Shown here: positions 16,448 through 22,701 of the stretch, one piece after another
How positions within the stretch are numbered: the stretch's first letter is position 1
Layout of the letters: each line of letters opens with the position of its first letter
Assembly: GCA_027044845.1 (NCBI GenBank)
Contig: JALUBM010000172.1
Coordinates: 1-23,855, forward strand
DNA from: Sulfurimonas sp.
Lineage (GTDB): Bacteria > Campylobacterota > Campylobacteria > Campylobacterales > Sulfurimonadaceae
Reading direction: 5' to 3'
DNA length: 23,855 bases
Position numbers and translations under genes: made by a program
Notes under the pieces: model-generated
The model's database searches: none
Seen by the model: only the letters and a program-made list of their open reading frames with translations
Told to the model about the DNA's origin: nothing

Positions 16448-17335
16448 ATGAAACGTTTTAAGAATTTAAATAAGGGCGTGCAATATATGCTTATTGCAAG
16501 CTTTACCTTTGCCATAATGGGTGCTTTTGCAAAACTTGCAAGTCAAAATATGAGTTCGCTTGAAGTTGTCTTTTTTAGAAATATTGCTGGTGTGATTATA
16601 GTTGGATTTGCTGTACTGAAAAAGCCTATGCAACATAAGGGTGGTAAGCCTCTTTTGCTTTTTTTTAGAGGGTTTATGGGCTTTGTTGCATTGTTAGCAT
16701 TTTTTTATAATATTGCACATATCTCTTTGGGTGATGCGATGACCTACTCAAAGACATCTCCTATATTTACGGCAATATTTGCTTGGTTGTTTTTGAATGA
16801 AAAACTCTCTTACAAAGGCTGGATTGCTATTTTTATAGGTTTTATAGGCATACTTTTTATTACGCAGCCAAGCGGTGTAGGATTTTCAAAGTATGATTTT
16901 CTTGGAATTTTCAGCGGTGTTGGGGCAGCACTTGCATACACCTCTGTCAGAGAATTAAAAGCCTACTATGATACCCGTGCAATTGTGCTTTCATTCATGA
17001 TTATAGGAACGTTAGGTCCTGTTTTACTCTTTTTGGTTTCACCCTATTTGAATTTTCCAGAACTCGATTTTATGTTAGGAAAATTTGTTATGCCTCATGG
17101 AATTGTTTGGGTATATGTTTTGGCAATGGGTTTATTTGCAACAATTTCTCAAGTTTTAATGACCAAAGCATACGGTGAAACAAAAGCAGGCATAGTGGGT
17201 GCAGTCTCTTATACAAATATTCTTTTTTCTATTCTAGTCGGTCTTTTTTTAGGAGATGCTTTTCCATCGCTTATAACGACGTTTGGAATAGTTTTGATTG
17301 TAGCGGCTGGAATTATGGTTGCACGTGATAAGTAG
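16448..17335 (+). CDS. EamA/DMT-superfamily transporter
   Basis: 295-aa inner-membrane protein with ten predicted transmembrane helices in two EamA repeats (about residues 10-135 and 150-292). The first repeat carries the typical VFFRNIAG and DAMTYSKTSPIFTAIFAWLFLNEKLS segments; the second has GETKAGIVGAVSYTNILFSILVGLFLGD. Members export amino acids, purines or other metabolites, but the substrate cannot be told from sequence. It is read away from tetR across a 94-base gap containing the operator. The start ATG 16448 lacks a strong ribosome-binding site. It is followed by the structured region at 17354-17524, not by a terminator I can identify. Confidence 0.9.
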   Translation: MKRFKNLNKGVQYMLIASFTFAIMGAFAKLASQNMSSLEVVFFRNIAGVIIVGFAVLKKPMQHKGGKPLLLFFRGFMGFVALLAFFYNIAHISLGDAMTYSKTSPIFTAIFAWLFLNEKLSYKGWIAIFIGFIGILFITQPSGVGFSKYDFLGIFSGVGAALAYTSVRELKAYYDTRAIVLSFMIIGTLGPVLLFLVSPYLNFPELDFMLGKFVMPHGIVWVYVLAMGLFATISQVLMTKAYGETKAGIVGAVSYTNILFSILVGLFLGDAFPSLITTFGIVLIVAAGIMVARDK

Positions 17336-17353
17336 GGATTAAAAAGCTTACGA

Positions 17354-17359
17354 TATAAT
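17354..17359 (+). promoter_or_regulatory. -10 box of the candidate toxin mRNA
   Basis: Perfect TATAAT, 19 bases after the EamA stop. A start near G17366 would give an mRNA whose 5' end folds at once into the stem 17369-17392. No -35 element is evident, as is common in this phylum. Confidence 0.5.
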
Positions 17360-17368
17360 ACGAATGCT

Positions 17369-17392
17369 CTCAGCAAATAATAATTTGCTGAG
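17369..17392 (+). other. 5'-end stem-loop of the candidate toxin mRNA
   Basis: CTCAGCAAAT and ATTTGCTGAG form a perfect 10-bp stem with a 4-base loop (AATA), starting about 3 bases from the predicted transcript start. It is not followed by a T-run, so it is not a terminator on the plus strand. A 5' stem of this kind would shield an mRNA from 5'-end-dependent decay, a known feature of type I toxin messages. Confidence 0.6.
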
Positions 17393-17399
17393 GCACAAT

Positions 17400-17436
17400 A
17401 ACAACAAAAGGAGAAACTTATGAAAAAGTTTCACCT
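17400..17436 (-). terminator. Intrinsic terminator of the antisense RNA
   Basis: On the minus strand the stem GGTGAAACTT / AAGTTTCTCC (one T-T mismatch, loop TTTCAT) is followed at once by TTTTGTTGTT. Stem plus U-tract is the standard intrinsic terminator layout, better than anything on the plus strand here. The same bases on the plus strand form the hairpin around the start codon, so one inverted repeat has two roles. Confidence 0.62.
17409..17436 (+). promoter_or_regulatory. Hairpin sequestering the ribosome-binding site and start codon of the small ORF
   Basis: GAAACTT (17413-17419) pairs with AAGTTTC (17426-17432) around the loop ATGAAA, so the start codon is in the loop. Beyond one A-A mismatch the stem continues: A17409, G17410 and G17411 pair with T17436, C17435 and C17434. 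This locks up GG of the AAAGGAG ribosome-binding site. The message as drawn would be translated poorly until it refolds. The complement on the minus strand is the antisense terminator. Confidence 0.65.
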
Positions 17437-17494
17437 GAAGTTGACTTTCATAGTTTGGCGACTAAAAGTCAACTTCGAGTTAAAGAGGATTTAA
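17420..17494 (+). CDS. Candidate AapA-like type I toxin peptide (24 aa)
   Basis: ATG 17420 follows a strong AAAGGAG ribosome-binding site by 6 bases. The 24-residue product starts [13 protein letters not shown] and ends ELKRI. It has seven Lys/Arg and one Glu among alternating hydrophobic residues, so it is cationic and could form an amphipathic membrane-active helix or strand. From memory, H. pylori AapA peptides (about 30 aa) carry an LKISF segment and end in LKR; this one has LKLTF and LKR near its end. There is no signal peptide and no known domain. The ORF is almost wholly inside stems (17409-17506) and is covered by a predicted antisense RNA. It could instead be a leader peptide for kdsA, but no codon is enriched as in amino-acid attenuators. 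Translation and toxicity are inferred, not shown. Confidence 0.55.
   Translation: MKKFHLKLTFIVWRLKVNFELKRI
17437..17476 (+). other. Long stem-loop inside the small ORF
   Basis: GAAGTTGACTTT (17437-17448) pairs perfectly with AAAGTCAACTTC (17465-17476). After a two-base bulge (CA), TAGT (17451-17454) pairs with ACTA (17461-17464), leaving a 6-base loop TTGGCG. A 12-bp perfect stem inside 75 coding bases is not expected by chance. It directly abuts the sequestering hairpin on one side and the next stem on the other, so coaxial stacking is likely. Confidence 0.75.
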
Positions 17495-17513
17495 TCCTCT
17501 TGACTCTTGTTGG
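17477..17513 (+). terminator. 3' stem-loop, possible terminator of the toxin mRNA
   Basis: GAGTT plus AAGAGGAT (with A17482 bulged) pairs with ATCCTCTT plus GACTC: a 13-bp stem with loop TTA that carries most of the stop codon. TTGTTGG follows, a weak U-tract, so termination would be moderate at best. The 3' side CTCTTGTTG (17504-17512) could also pair with CAACAA and GAG around the ribosome-binding site (17402-17413), giving a 5'-3' long-range lock like that described for AapA mRNAs. Confidence 0.5.
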
Positions 17514-17514
17514 T

Positions 17515-17524
17515 ATTATATAAT
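17515..17524. promoter_or_regulatory. Palindromic bidirectional -10 element (antisense RNA and kdsA operon)
   Basis: ATTATATAAT is its own reverse complement. It gives TATAAT on the minus strand (17520-17515), firing the antisense RNA, and TATAAT on the plus strand (17519-17524), which would start kdsA transcription near 17531 with a leader of about 19 bases. The two polymerases could not bind at once, so antisense synthesis and kdsA operon initiation may compete. Confidence 0.5.
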
Positions 17525-17549
17525 AAATTTTATAAATAGGCAAAAAATT

Positions 17550-18341
17550 ATGAAACTTTTAGCTGGACCTTGTGTTATTGAGAGCGAAGAAAATATTTTT
17601 ACAATAGCAAAGGCATTAGAAAGATATCAAAATGATGCAACAATAGATTTTTATTTTAAAGCGAGTTTTGACAAAGCAAACAGAACATCACTGGACTCTT
17701 TTCGCGGGCTTGGCATGGACGAGGGACTGAGAATCTTACAAAAGGTCAAAGATGACTTCGGGTATAAAATAGTCACTGACGTGCATGAAAGCATTCAGGT
17801 CGCTCCCGTGGCAGAGGTTGTTGATATGCTGCAGATTCCCGCATTTCTTTGCCGTCAAACAGACCTGCTTGTGGCATGTGCAAAGACGGACAAAGAGGTC
17901 AACATCAAAAAAGGACAGTTTATTAATCCGCCTGATATGCGATACTCTGTTATGAAAGTGCTTAAAACAAGAAAATGTGATGAGGTGAGTTATGAAAATT
18001 CACAAAAGCACGGTGTCTATCTGACAGAACGAGGCAGCTCTTTTGGGTATGGCAATATCGTTGTCGATATGCGTTCACTGGTAATTATGCGTGAGTTCGC
18101 ACCCGTGATTTTTGATGCAACACACTCTGTACAGATGCCTGGAGCATTAGGCGGAAAAACGGGTGGAGACAGCTCTATGGTGCCATACCTTGCAAAAGCT
18201 GCAGCAGCAGTCGGTGTAGATGGACTTTTCTTTGAAACGCATTTTGATCCGAGTATCGCTTTGAGTGACGGTCCAAATATGGTAAAATTAGACGAATTAG
18301 AAAATCTGATAGAAAAAATTAAAAAAATCCAAGAAATATAA
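17550..18341 (+). CDS. kdsA: 3-deoxy-D-manno-octulosonate 8-phosphate synthase
   Basis: Condenses phosphoenolpyruvate with arabinose 5-phosphate to Kdo-8-phosphate for the lipopolysaccharide inner core. 263 aa with the family segments [55 protein letters not shown] and [11 protein letters not shown]. Cys8 in AGPC marks the metal-dependent class (Asn in the metal-free E. coli type). The N-terminus is short, as expected for this group. Only a weak AGG precedes the ATG. It is first of a six-gene run; ribH follows after 9 bases with its own GGAAG site. Confidence 0.96.
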   Translation: MKLLAGPCVIESEENIFTIAKALERYQNDATIDFYFKASFDKANRTSLDSFRGLGMDEGLRILQKVKDDFGYKIVTDVHESIQVAPVAEVVDMLQIPAFLCRQTDLLVACAKTDKEVNIKKGQFINPPDMRYSVMKVLKTRKCDEVSYENSQKHGVYLTERGSSFGYGNIVVDMRSLVIMREFAPVIFDATHSVQMPGALGGKTGGDSSMVPYLAKAAAAVGVDGLFFETHFDPSIALSDGPNMVKLDELENLIEKIKKIQEI

Positions 18342-18350
18342 AGGAAGATA

Positions 18351-18815
18351 ATGCAGTTAATTGAAGGTAAATTAAAAGTAGTCAACGGCAAAAAAATTGC
18401 CATAGTAAGTACAAGATGGAATCATTTCATAGTTGACAGACTTGTAGAGGGTGCAAAAGATGCGTTTGACCGTCACGGTGGGGATGCAGAAGATTTAACA
18501 CATGTTTTGGTTCCGGGTGCATTTGAGCTTCCAATGATAGTTGACCAGCTTTTAGCAAGTGGAAAATATGATGCTATTTGTGCGTTGGGTGCAGTTATTC
18601 GTGGTTCAACTCCTCATTTTGATTATGTTGCGGCAGAGGCGACAAAGGGCATCGCAAGTATGAGTTTGAAATATCAAAAACCGGTATCTTTTGGACTTTT
18701 GACAACAGACACGATTGAGCAGGCGATAGAGAGAGCTGGAACAAAAGCGGGAAACAAAGGTTTTGAAGCTATGGGCGTTGTTATAGAAATGCTAGACCTT
18801 TACGAGGCACTGTAA
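18351..18815 (+). CDS. ribH: 6,7-dimethyl-8-ribityllumazine synthase
   Basis: Penultimate step of riboflavin synthesis: joins 5-amino-6-ribitylaminouracil with dihydroxybutanone phosphate. 154 aa, the family's usual size, and assembles as an icosahedral or pentameric shell. Visible motifs are [16 protein letters not shown] (substrate pocket), VPGAFELP and [21 protein letters not shown], with catalytic His89. It overlaps nusB by one base (TAATG). The kdsA-ribH-nusB order is conserved in related Campylobacterota as far as I recall. Confidence 0.97.
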   Translation: MQLIEGKLKVVNGKKIAIVSTRWNHFIVDRLVEGAKDAFDRHGGDAEDLTHVLVPGAFELPMIVDQLLASGKYDAICALGAVIRGSTPHFDYVAAEATKGIASMSLKYQKPVSFGLLTTDTIEQAIERAGTKAGNKGFEAMGVVIEMLDLYEAL

Positions 18816-19219
18816 TGGCAACTCGTCAACAGGCACGTATGGCAGTTGTAAGCCTTTTATACGCATATGATTTGGGAAACGGGAATACGTCTGAACACTC
18901 TAACGAGATTCTTGAAGAGAAAAAAATTCGTAATAAACAAAAAGATTTTGCTCTTGGACTTTATGAAGGTGTGATGGAGCATATTGAGGCAATAGACAAA
19001 GCGATAGTAGAACACTTAAAAGAGTGGGATTTTGAACGATTGGGTGCGATTGAGAGAGCGACACTGCGACTGGCTACCTATGAAATCCTTTTCGGTGAAC
19101 TTGATTCTGCCGTGGTTATCAATGAAGCAGTTGAGATTACAAAGGCATTTGGAACAGAACAGTCTCCTAAGTTTATCAATGGTGTCTTGGATGCAATAGC
19201 AAAAGATAAAGCAAAATAA
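18815..19219 (+). CDS. nusB: Transcription antitermination factor NusB
   Basis: 134-aa all-helical RNA-binding protein that with NusE (S10) binds boxA and prevents premature termination in rRNA operons. The family start is ATRQQARMAVVSLLYAYD and the C-terminal core is LGAIERATLRLATYEILF...VVINEAVEITKAFG. Its ATG overlaps the ribH stop, and its stop overlaps the next ATG (TAATG), so it is coupled on both sides. The ribH-nusB pairing is widespread in bacteria. Confidence 0.97.
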   Translation: MATRQQARMAVVSLLYAYDLGNGNTSEHSNEILEEKKIRNKQKDFALGLYEGVMEHIEAIDKAIVEHLKEWDFERLGAIERATLRLATYEILFGELDSAVVINEAVEITKAFGTEQSPKFINGVLDAIAKDKAK

Positions 19220-21651
19220 TGAAAAAGATACTTTTACTCCTTACTTTTGGAATTATTACGCTATTCGCCTCGGTTGATTATCATAAAACGAACAATTGTT
19301 TGTTGTGTCATGGAGGCATAGAACATATTCGTCAGCCTGATACAGGTATGGCAAAAGCGATAGCAAAAAAGGCAAGTGAGGCAGGGTATCCAAACAACAG
19401 TTGCATTATTTGTCACGGAGGAAATCCGGCAACAAAACATAAAAGTAAAGCACACAAGGGCACACTGCATTACTTTTTAAATCATGAAGGTCCAAAAGAG
19501 TTTTATCCTGCACCGGGAAGCCCTTGGATAAACCAAAATACTTGTGGTATGTGTCATAAAGAGCAGGTTGAAGCACAGTTTAATAACCTAATGATGACTG
19601 AGCAGGGAAAAATTCACGGGGTACTTTACAGTTTTGGCGGACTCGAAGGCTATAAGCATAATATGGCAAATTATGATGTTAAAAATCCATCAGACCCCCA
19701 TGCCAGACTAGGGACAAAAGTGTATCAGGAATATATGCAAAAACTGGCAAAACTCAATCCTCAAGTCTATCCAAAAGCAAATAAAGAGATACCAAAAGCA
19801 CCTACTGCCGAAGAAGCGACCGCACATCCTGAACTTGCAGCATATACCTACTTGAGAAATCAATGTTTGCGTTGTCATACAGGAGGAAAAGGAAGACAAA
19901 AACGTGGTGATTACAGAGGTATAGGGTGTGCATCGTGTCATATTCCATACTCTAACAACGGTTTTTATGAGGGAGGCGATACAACAATTCCTCATAATAA
20001 AGCAGGACATCTTTTAGTCCATGAGATTCAAGCATCACGTAATTCTGTTGTACATGTAAATGATATAAATTATACGGGAGTGCCGACAAAGAGTTGCTCA
20101 ACATGTCATAATAGAGGTAAAAGAATTGGTGTGAGTTATGAAGGAGAAATGGAAACGAATTACTCTCCAACCTATGATAAATATGGAAATTCGCAGCCAA
20201 AATTGCATACAAAACATTATATTCATTTAAAAGAGGATGTGCATAGAAAATATGGCATGCTTTGTCAAGATTGTCATACGACACGTGATTTGCACGGTGA
20301 TGGTTTTATCAGTGGGGCGACATTAGCTCCTGTCGAGATTGAGTGTCAAGACTGCCACGGAACGACAAAAAAATATCCGTGGGAACTCCCTTTGGGATAT
20401 GGAGATGAGTTTGATACGAAGCCAGCAACAGGAAAAGCCAGAGGTGTTAGCAAAACACTTGCAAAATATTTAAATAAAGGAACGCATTATAAACCGCAAG
20501 ATGGTTATTTGCTTACAGCACGTGGCAATGCCTATAAAAATGTTGTCAGAAAAGGTGATGAAGTTATTGTACATCTTGCAAGTGGAAAAGATTTACAACT
20601 CAAACCACTTAAAGAATTGAAAAAAGAGAAAAAAATCTCAAAAAAAGGTCTTTTGGCAATGGATCAAATTACGGCACACAATGACAGAATGGAGTGTTAT
20701 ACATGTCATGATACATGGGTGCCGCAGTGTTATGGATGTCATGTTAAAATTGATTATAGTAAGGGACAAAAAAGTCCTGATTGGTTGGCATCCGCACACG
20801 ACCATGATTTACATGGTACAACAGCAGAGATGCGAGGCACTTTAAAAGATCATCTTATCGCAGGAAAAGTAACAGAAACAAGAAGTTATTTACGCTGGGA
20901 AGACCCACCACTTATTCAAAATGGTGAGGGAAGAATTTCTCCTGCAATGCCTGGTTGTCAGGTAGTAATTACGGTGATTGGCAAAGACGGTAAAGCGGTG
21001 CAGCAAAATCATGTTTATATGATGCCTGATTATAAACATCCAAATTCAAAGAAAAAATTACCAGGTATTGTGATGGCAGCAGTGCATTCACATACGGTAC
21101 AAAAAGAGGCACGTAGTTGTGAGAGTTGTCACTCAAATCCAAAAGCTATGGGTTATGGTATAGAAGGTGGAAAAGTTTTTAGCTCTCAGCTTAAAGATTG
21201 GAATGTAGGGTTGAAAACTGCAGATGGCAGAATGATTCCTAATAAATATACAATTCAAAAACCAAAGATAGATAATTTTGGGATTGATTGGAGCCGTTAC
21301 GTCGATGAAAACGGTACACTTTTACAAACAGTAGATAATCATTGGAATCTGGCAACGGCACTCTCAAACGAGCAGAGAAGCAAACTTGATAGACGTGGTG
21401 TTTGCCTCTCTTGCCATCAAGATATTCCAAAGGGAGATTTGGCAGTTTCGGCTATGACGCATATTGCTGAGATGGCAAATGTCAAAATAGATAACAAACA
21501 ACACCAGACAATATTGCATAAAATTGTTTTACTTGGTGCTTGGGTACAAGTGGTTATCGGCGTTTTTGTCGGTATGTTGTTATTGTATCTGTTTTATAGA
21601 CTTTTTATCAAAAAGAAGTCTATCAGTTCACGTAACAGAGGGTGGAAATAA
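19219..21651 (+). CDS. Dodecaheme c-type cytochrome with C-terminal membrane anchor
   Basis: 810-aa exported multiheme cytochrome. A signal peptide (MKKILLLLTFGIITLFAS) leads into a periplasmic region with twelve CxxCH heme sites, first Cys at residues 27, 62, 109, 216, 237, 293, 349, 376, 493, 504, 634 and 729. One hydrophobic helix at about 767-797, ending in basic residues (FIKKK), would hold it in the inner membrane facing the periplasm. Many extra His residues could serve as distal ligands. Long heme-free stretches (about 380-490 and 510-630) may be a catalytic or binding domain. I do not recognise the family: heme number and order do not fit NrfA, MccA/SirA or HAO. Likely an electron carrier between the quinone pool and a periplasmic or external partner, or a reductase. 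Start overlaps nusB; mqnC follows with no gap. Confidence 0.9.
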   Translation: MKKILLLLTFGIITLFASVDYHKTNNCLLCHGGIEHIRQPDTGMAKAIAKKASEAGYPNNSCIICHGGNPATKHKSKAHKGTLHYFLNHEGPKEFYPAPGSPWINQNTCGMCHKEQVEAQFNNLMMTEQGKIHGVLYSFGGLEGYKHNMANYDVKNPSDPHARLGTKVYQEYMQKLAKLNPQVYPKANKEIPKAPTAEEATAHPELAAYTYLRNQCLRCHTGGKGRQKRGDYRGIGCASCHIPYSNNGFYEGGDTTIPHNKAGHLLVHEIQASRNSVVHVNDINYTGVPTKSCSTCHNRGKRIGVSYEGEMETNYSPTYDKYGNSQPKLHTKHYIHLKEDVHRKYGMLCQDCHTTRDLHGDGFISGATLAPVEIECQDCHGTTKKYPWELPLGYGDEFDTKPATGKARGVSKTLAKYLNKGTHYKPQDGYLLTARGNAYKNVVRKGDEVIVHLASGKDLQLKPLKELKKEKKISKKGLLAMDQITAHNDRMECYTCHDTWVPQCYGCHVKIDYSKGQKSPDWLASAHDHDLHGTTAEMRGTLKDHLIAGKVTETRSYLRWEDPPLIQNGEGRISPAMPGCQVVITVIGKDGKAVQQNHVYMMPDYKHPNSKKKLPGIVMAAVHSHTVQKEARSCESCHSNPKAMGYGIEGGKVFSSQLKDWNVGLKTADGRMIPNKYTIQKPKIDNFGIDWSRYVDENGTLLQTVDNHWNLATALSNEQRSKLDRRGVCLSCHQDIPKGDLAVSAMTHIAEMANVKIDNKQHQTILHKIVLLGAWVQVVIGVFVGMLLLYLFYRLFIKKKSISSRNRGWK

Positions 21652-22701
21652 ATGAGTAGACTGACAAAAGAAGAAGCATTGGATTTAATCAAAAATGCTG
21701 ATTTAAAAGAGTTGGGTCGTATGGCGACTCAGCGAAAGAAAGAGCTGCATCCAAAAGGTATTACAACTTTTGTTATAGACAGAAATATCAATTATACAAA
21801 TATATGTTGGGTTGATTGTAAATTTTGTGCTTTTTATAGACACGAAAAAGATGCAGATGCATATGTTTTAACATTTGATGAGATAGATGCAAAGATAGAC
21901 GAACTGCTTGAGATTGGTGGTACGCAGATACTTTTTCAAGGCGGGGTACATCCAAAACTCAAAATCGAGTGGTATGAAGATTTGGTAGAGCATATTCATC
22001 AAAAGTATCCGACTATTACTATTCACGGGTTCAGTTCAATTGAACTGGATTTTATAGCAAAGGTTTCTCGTATTAGTATCCAAGAAGTTTTGGCACGTTT
22101 AAAAGCCAAAGGTCTTGCTTCTATTCCAGGTGCAGGAGCCGAGATACTTTCAGACAAGGTTCGTGACATCATAGCACCGAAAAAAATTGACAGTGATGTT
22201 TGGGTAGATGTCCATCGTCAGGCACACAAGCTTGATATTATGTCAACGGCAACGATGATGTACGGGACGGTTGAGAGTGATGAAGACATCATAGACCATC
22301 TTGATATGGTGAGAAATCTGCAAGATGAAACAGGTGGTTTTCGTGCATTTATCATGTGGAGCTTTCAAGGAAAAAATACAGAACTTTTAGCTCAAATTCC
22401 TGATATGGAAAAACCATCATCAAATCGTTACCTACGACTTTTGGCAGTGGCAAGGCTTTATCTTGATAATGTGCCAAATATTCAAAGCTCATGGGTGACA
22501 CAAGGTCCTTACATCGGTCAGATGGCATTGCGTTTTGGAGCAAATGATTTAGGCTCAACGATGATGGAAGAGAATGTCGTAAGCTCTGCAGGTGCCGCGT
22601 ATCACATGGCAAAAGATGAAATGGTAGACCTTATAAGAGATATAGGTGAAACACCAGCTGTAAGAAATACAGCATATGAAACATTAGAGATATTTAAATA
22701 A
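21652..22701 (+). CDS. mqnC: Cyclic dehypoxanthine futalosine synthase (radical SAM)
   Basis: Radical-SAM enzyme of the futalosine menaquinone pathway; it closes the spiro ring of dehypoxanthine futalosine. 349 aa with the 4Fe-4S motif C52-x3-C56-x2-C59 in NYTNICWVDCKFCAFYR, and the MqnC-type FQGGVHPKLKIEWYEDL, HGFSSIELDFIAKVS and SIPGAGAEILSDKVR segments. The GGVHP stretch favours MqnC over the related MqnE. ATG follows the cytochrome stop immediately. Its product pathway supplies the menaquinone that such a cytochrome would draw on, so their adjacency may be functional. Confidence 0.93.
   Translation: MSRLTKEEALDLIKNADLKELGRMATQRKKELHPKGITTFVIDRNINYTNICWVDCKFCAFYRHEKDADAYVLTFDEIDAKIDELLEIGGTQILFQGGVHPKLKIEWYEDLVEHIHQKYPTITIHGFSSIELDFIAKVSRISIQEVLARLKAKGLASIPGAGAEILSDKVRDIIAPKKIDSDVWVDVHRQAHKLDIMSTATMMYGTVESDEDIIDHLDMVRNLQDETGGFRAFIMWSFQGKNTELLAQIPDMEKPSSNRYLRLLAVARLYLDNVPNIQSSWVTQGPYIGQMALRFGANDLGSTMMEENVVSSAGAAYHMAKDEMVDLIRDIGETPAVRNTAYETLEIFK

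Larger units (their letters stand above)
17400..17508 (-). ncRNA. Candidate IsoA-like antisense RNA (antitoxin)
   Basis: A perfect TATAAT on the minus strand (17520-17515) predicts a start near A17508. The transcript would run antisense through the whole small ORF and its ribosome-binding site, and end at the intrinsic terminator 17436-17400, about 105-109 nt. It would itself fold into the mirror-image stems, with loops free for kissing contacts with the toxin mRNA. In H. pylori, IsoA RNAs of roughly 80 nt play this role against AapA messages, blocking translation and promoting RNase III cleavage. Expression is predicted only. Confidence 0.5.

Noticed and set aside
17437..17476. Integron attC site
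   Set aside because: The stem has bulged bases, but its arms do not fit GTTRRRY/RYYYAAC and there is no integrase or cassette context.
17366..17549. Riboswitch or amino-acid attenuator controlling kdsA
   Set aside because: No known aptamer signature is visible, the small ORF is not enriched for any one codon, and the final stem has only a weak U-tract. Kept as an alternative to the toxin-antitoxin reading, but less well supported because the minus-strand promoter and terminator would be unexplained.
19219..21651. Assignment of the cytochrome as octaheme sulfite reductase, hydroxylamine oxidoreductase or nitrite reductase
   Set aside because: There are twelve CxxCH sites, no CxxCK and no CX15CH motif, and the spacing does not match those families.
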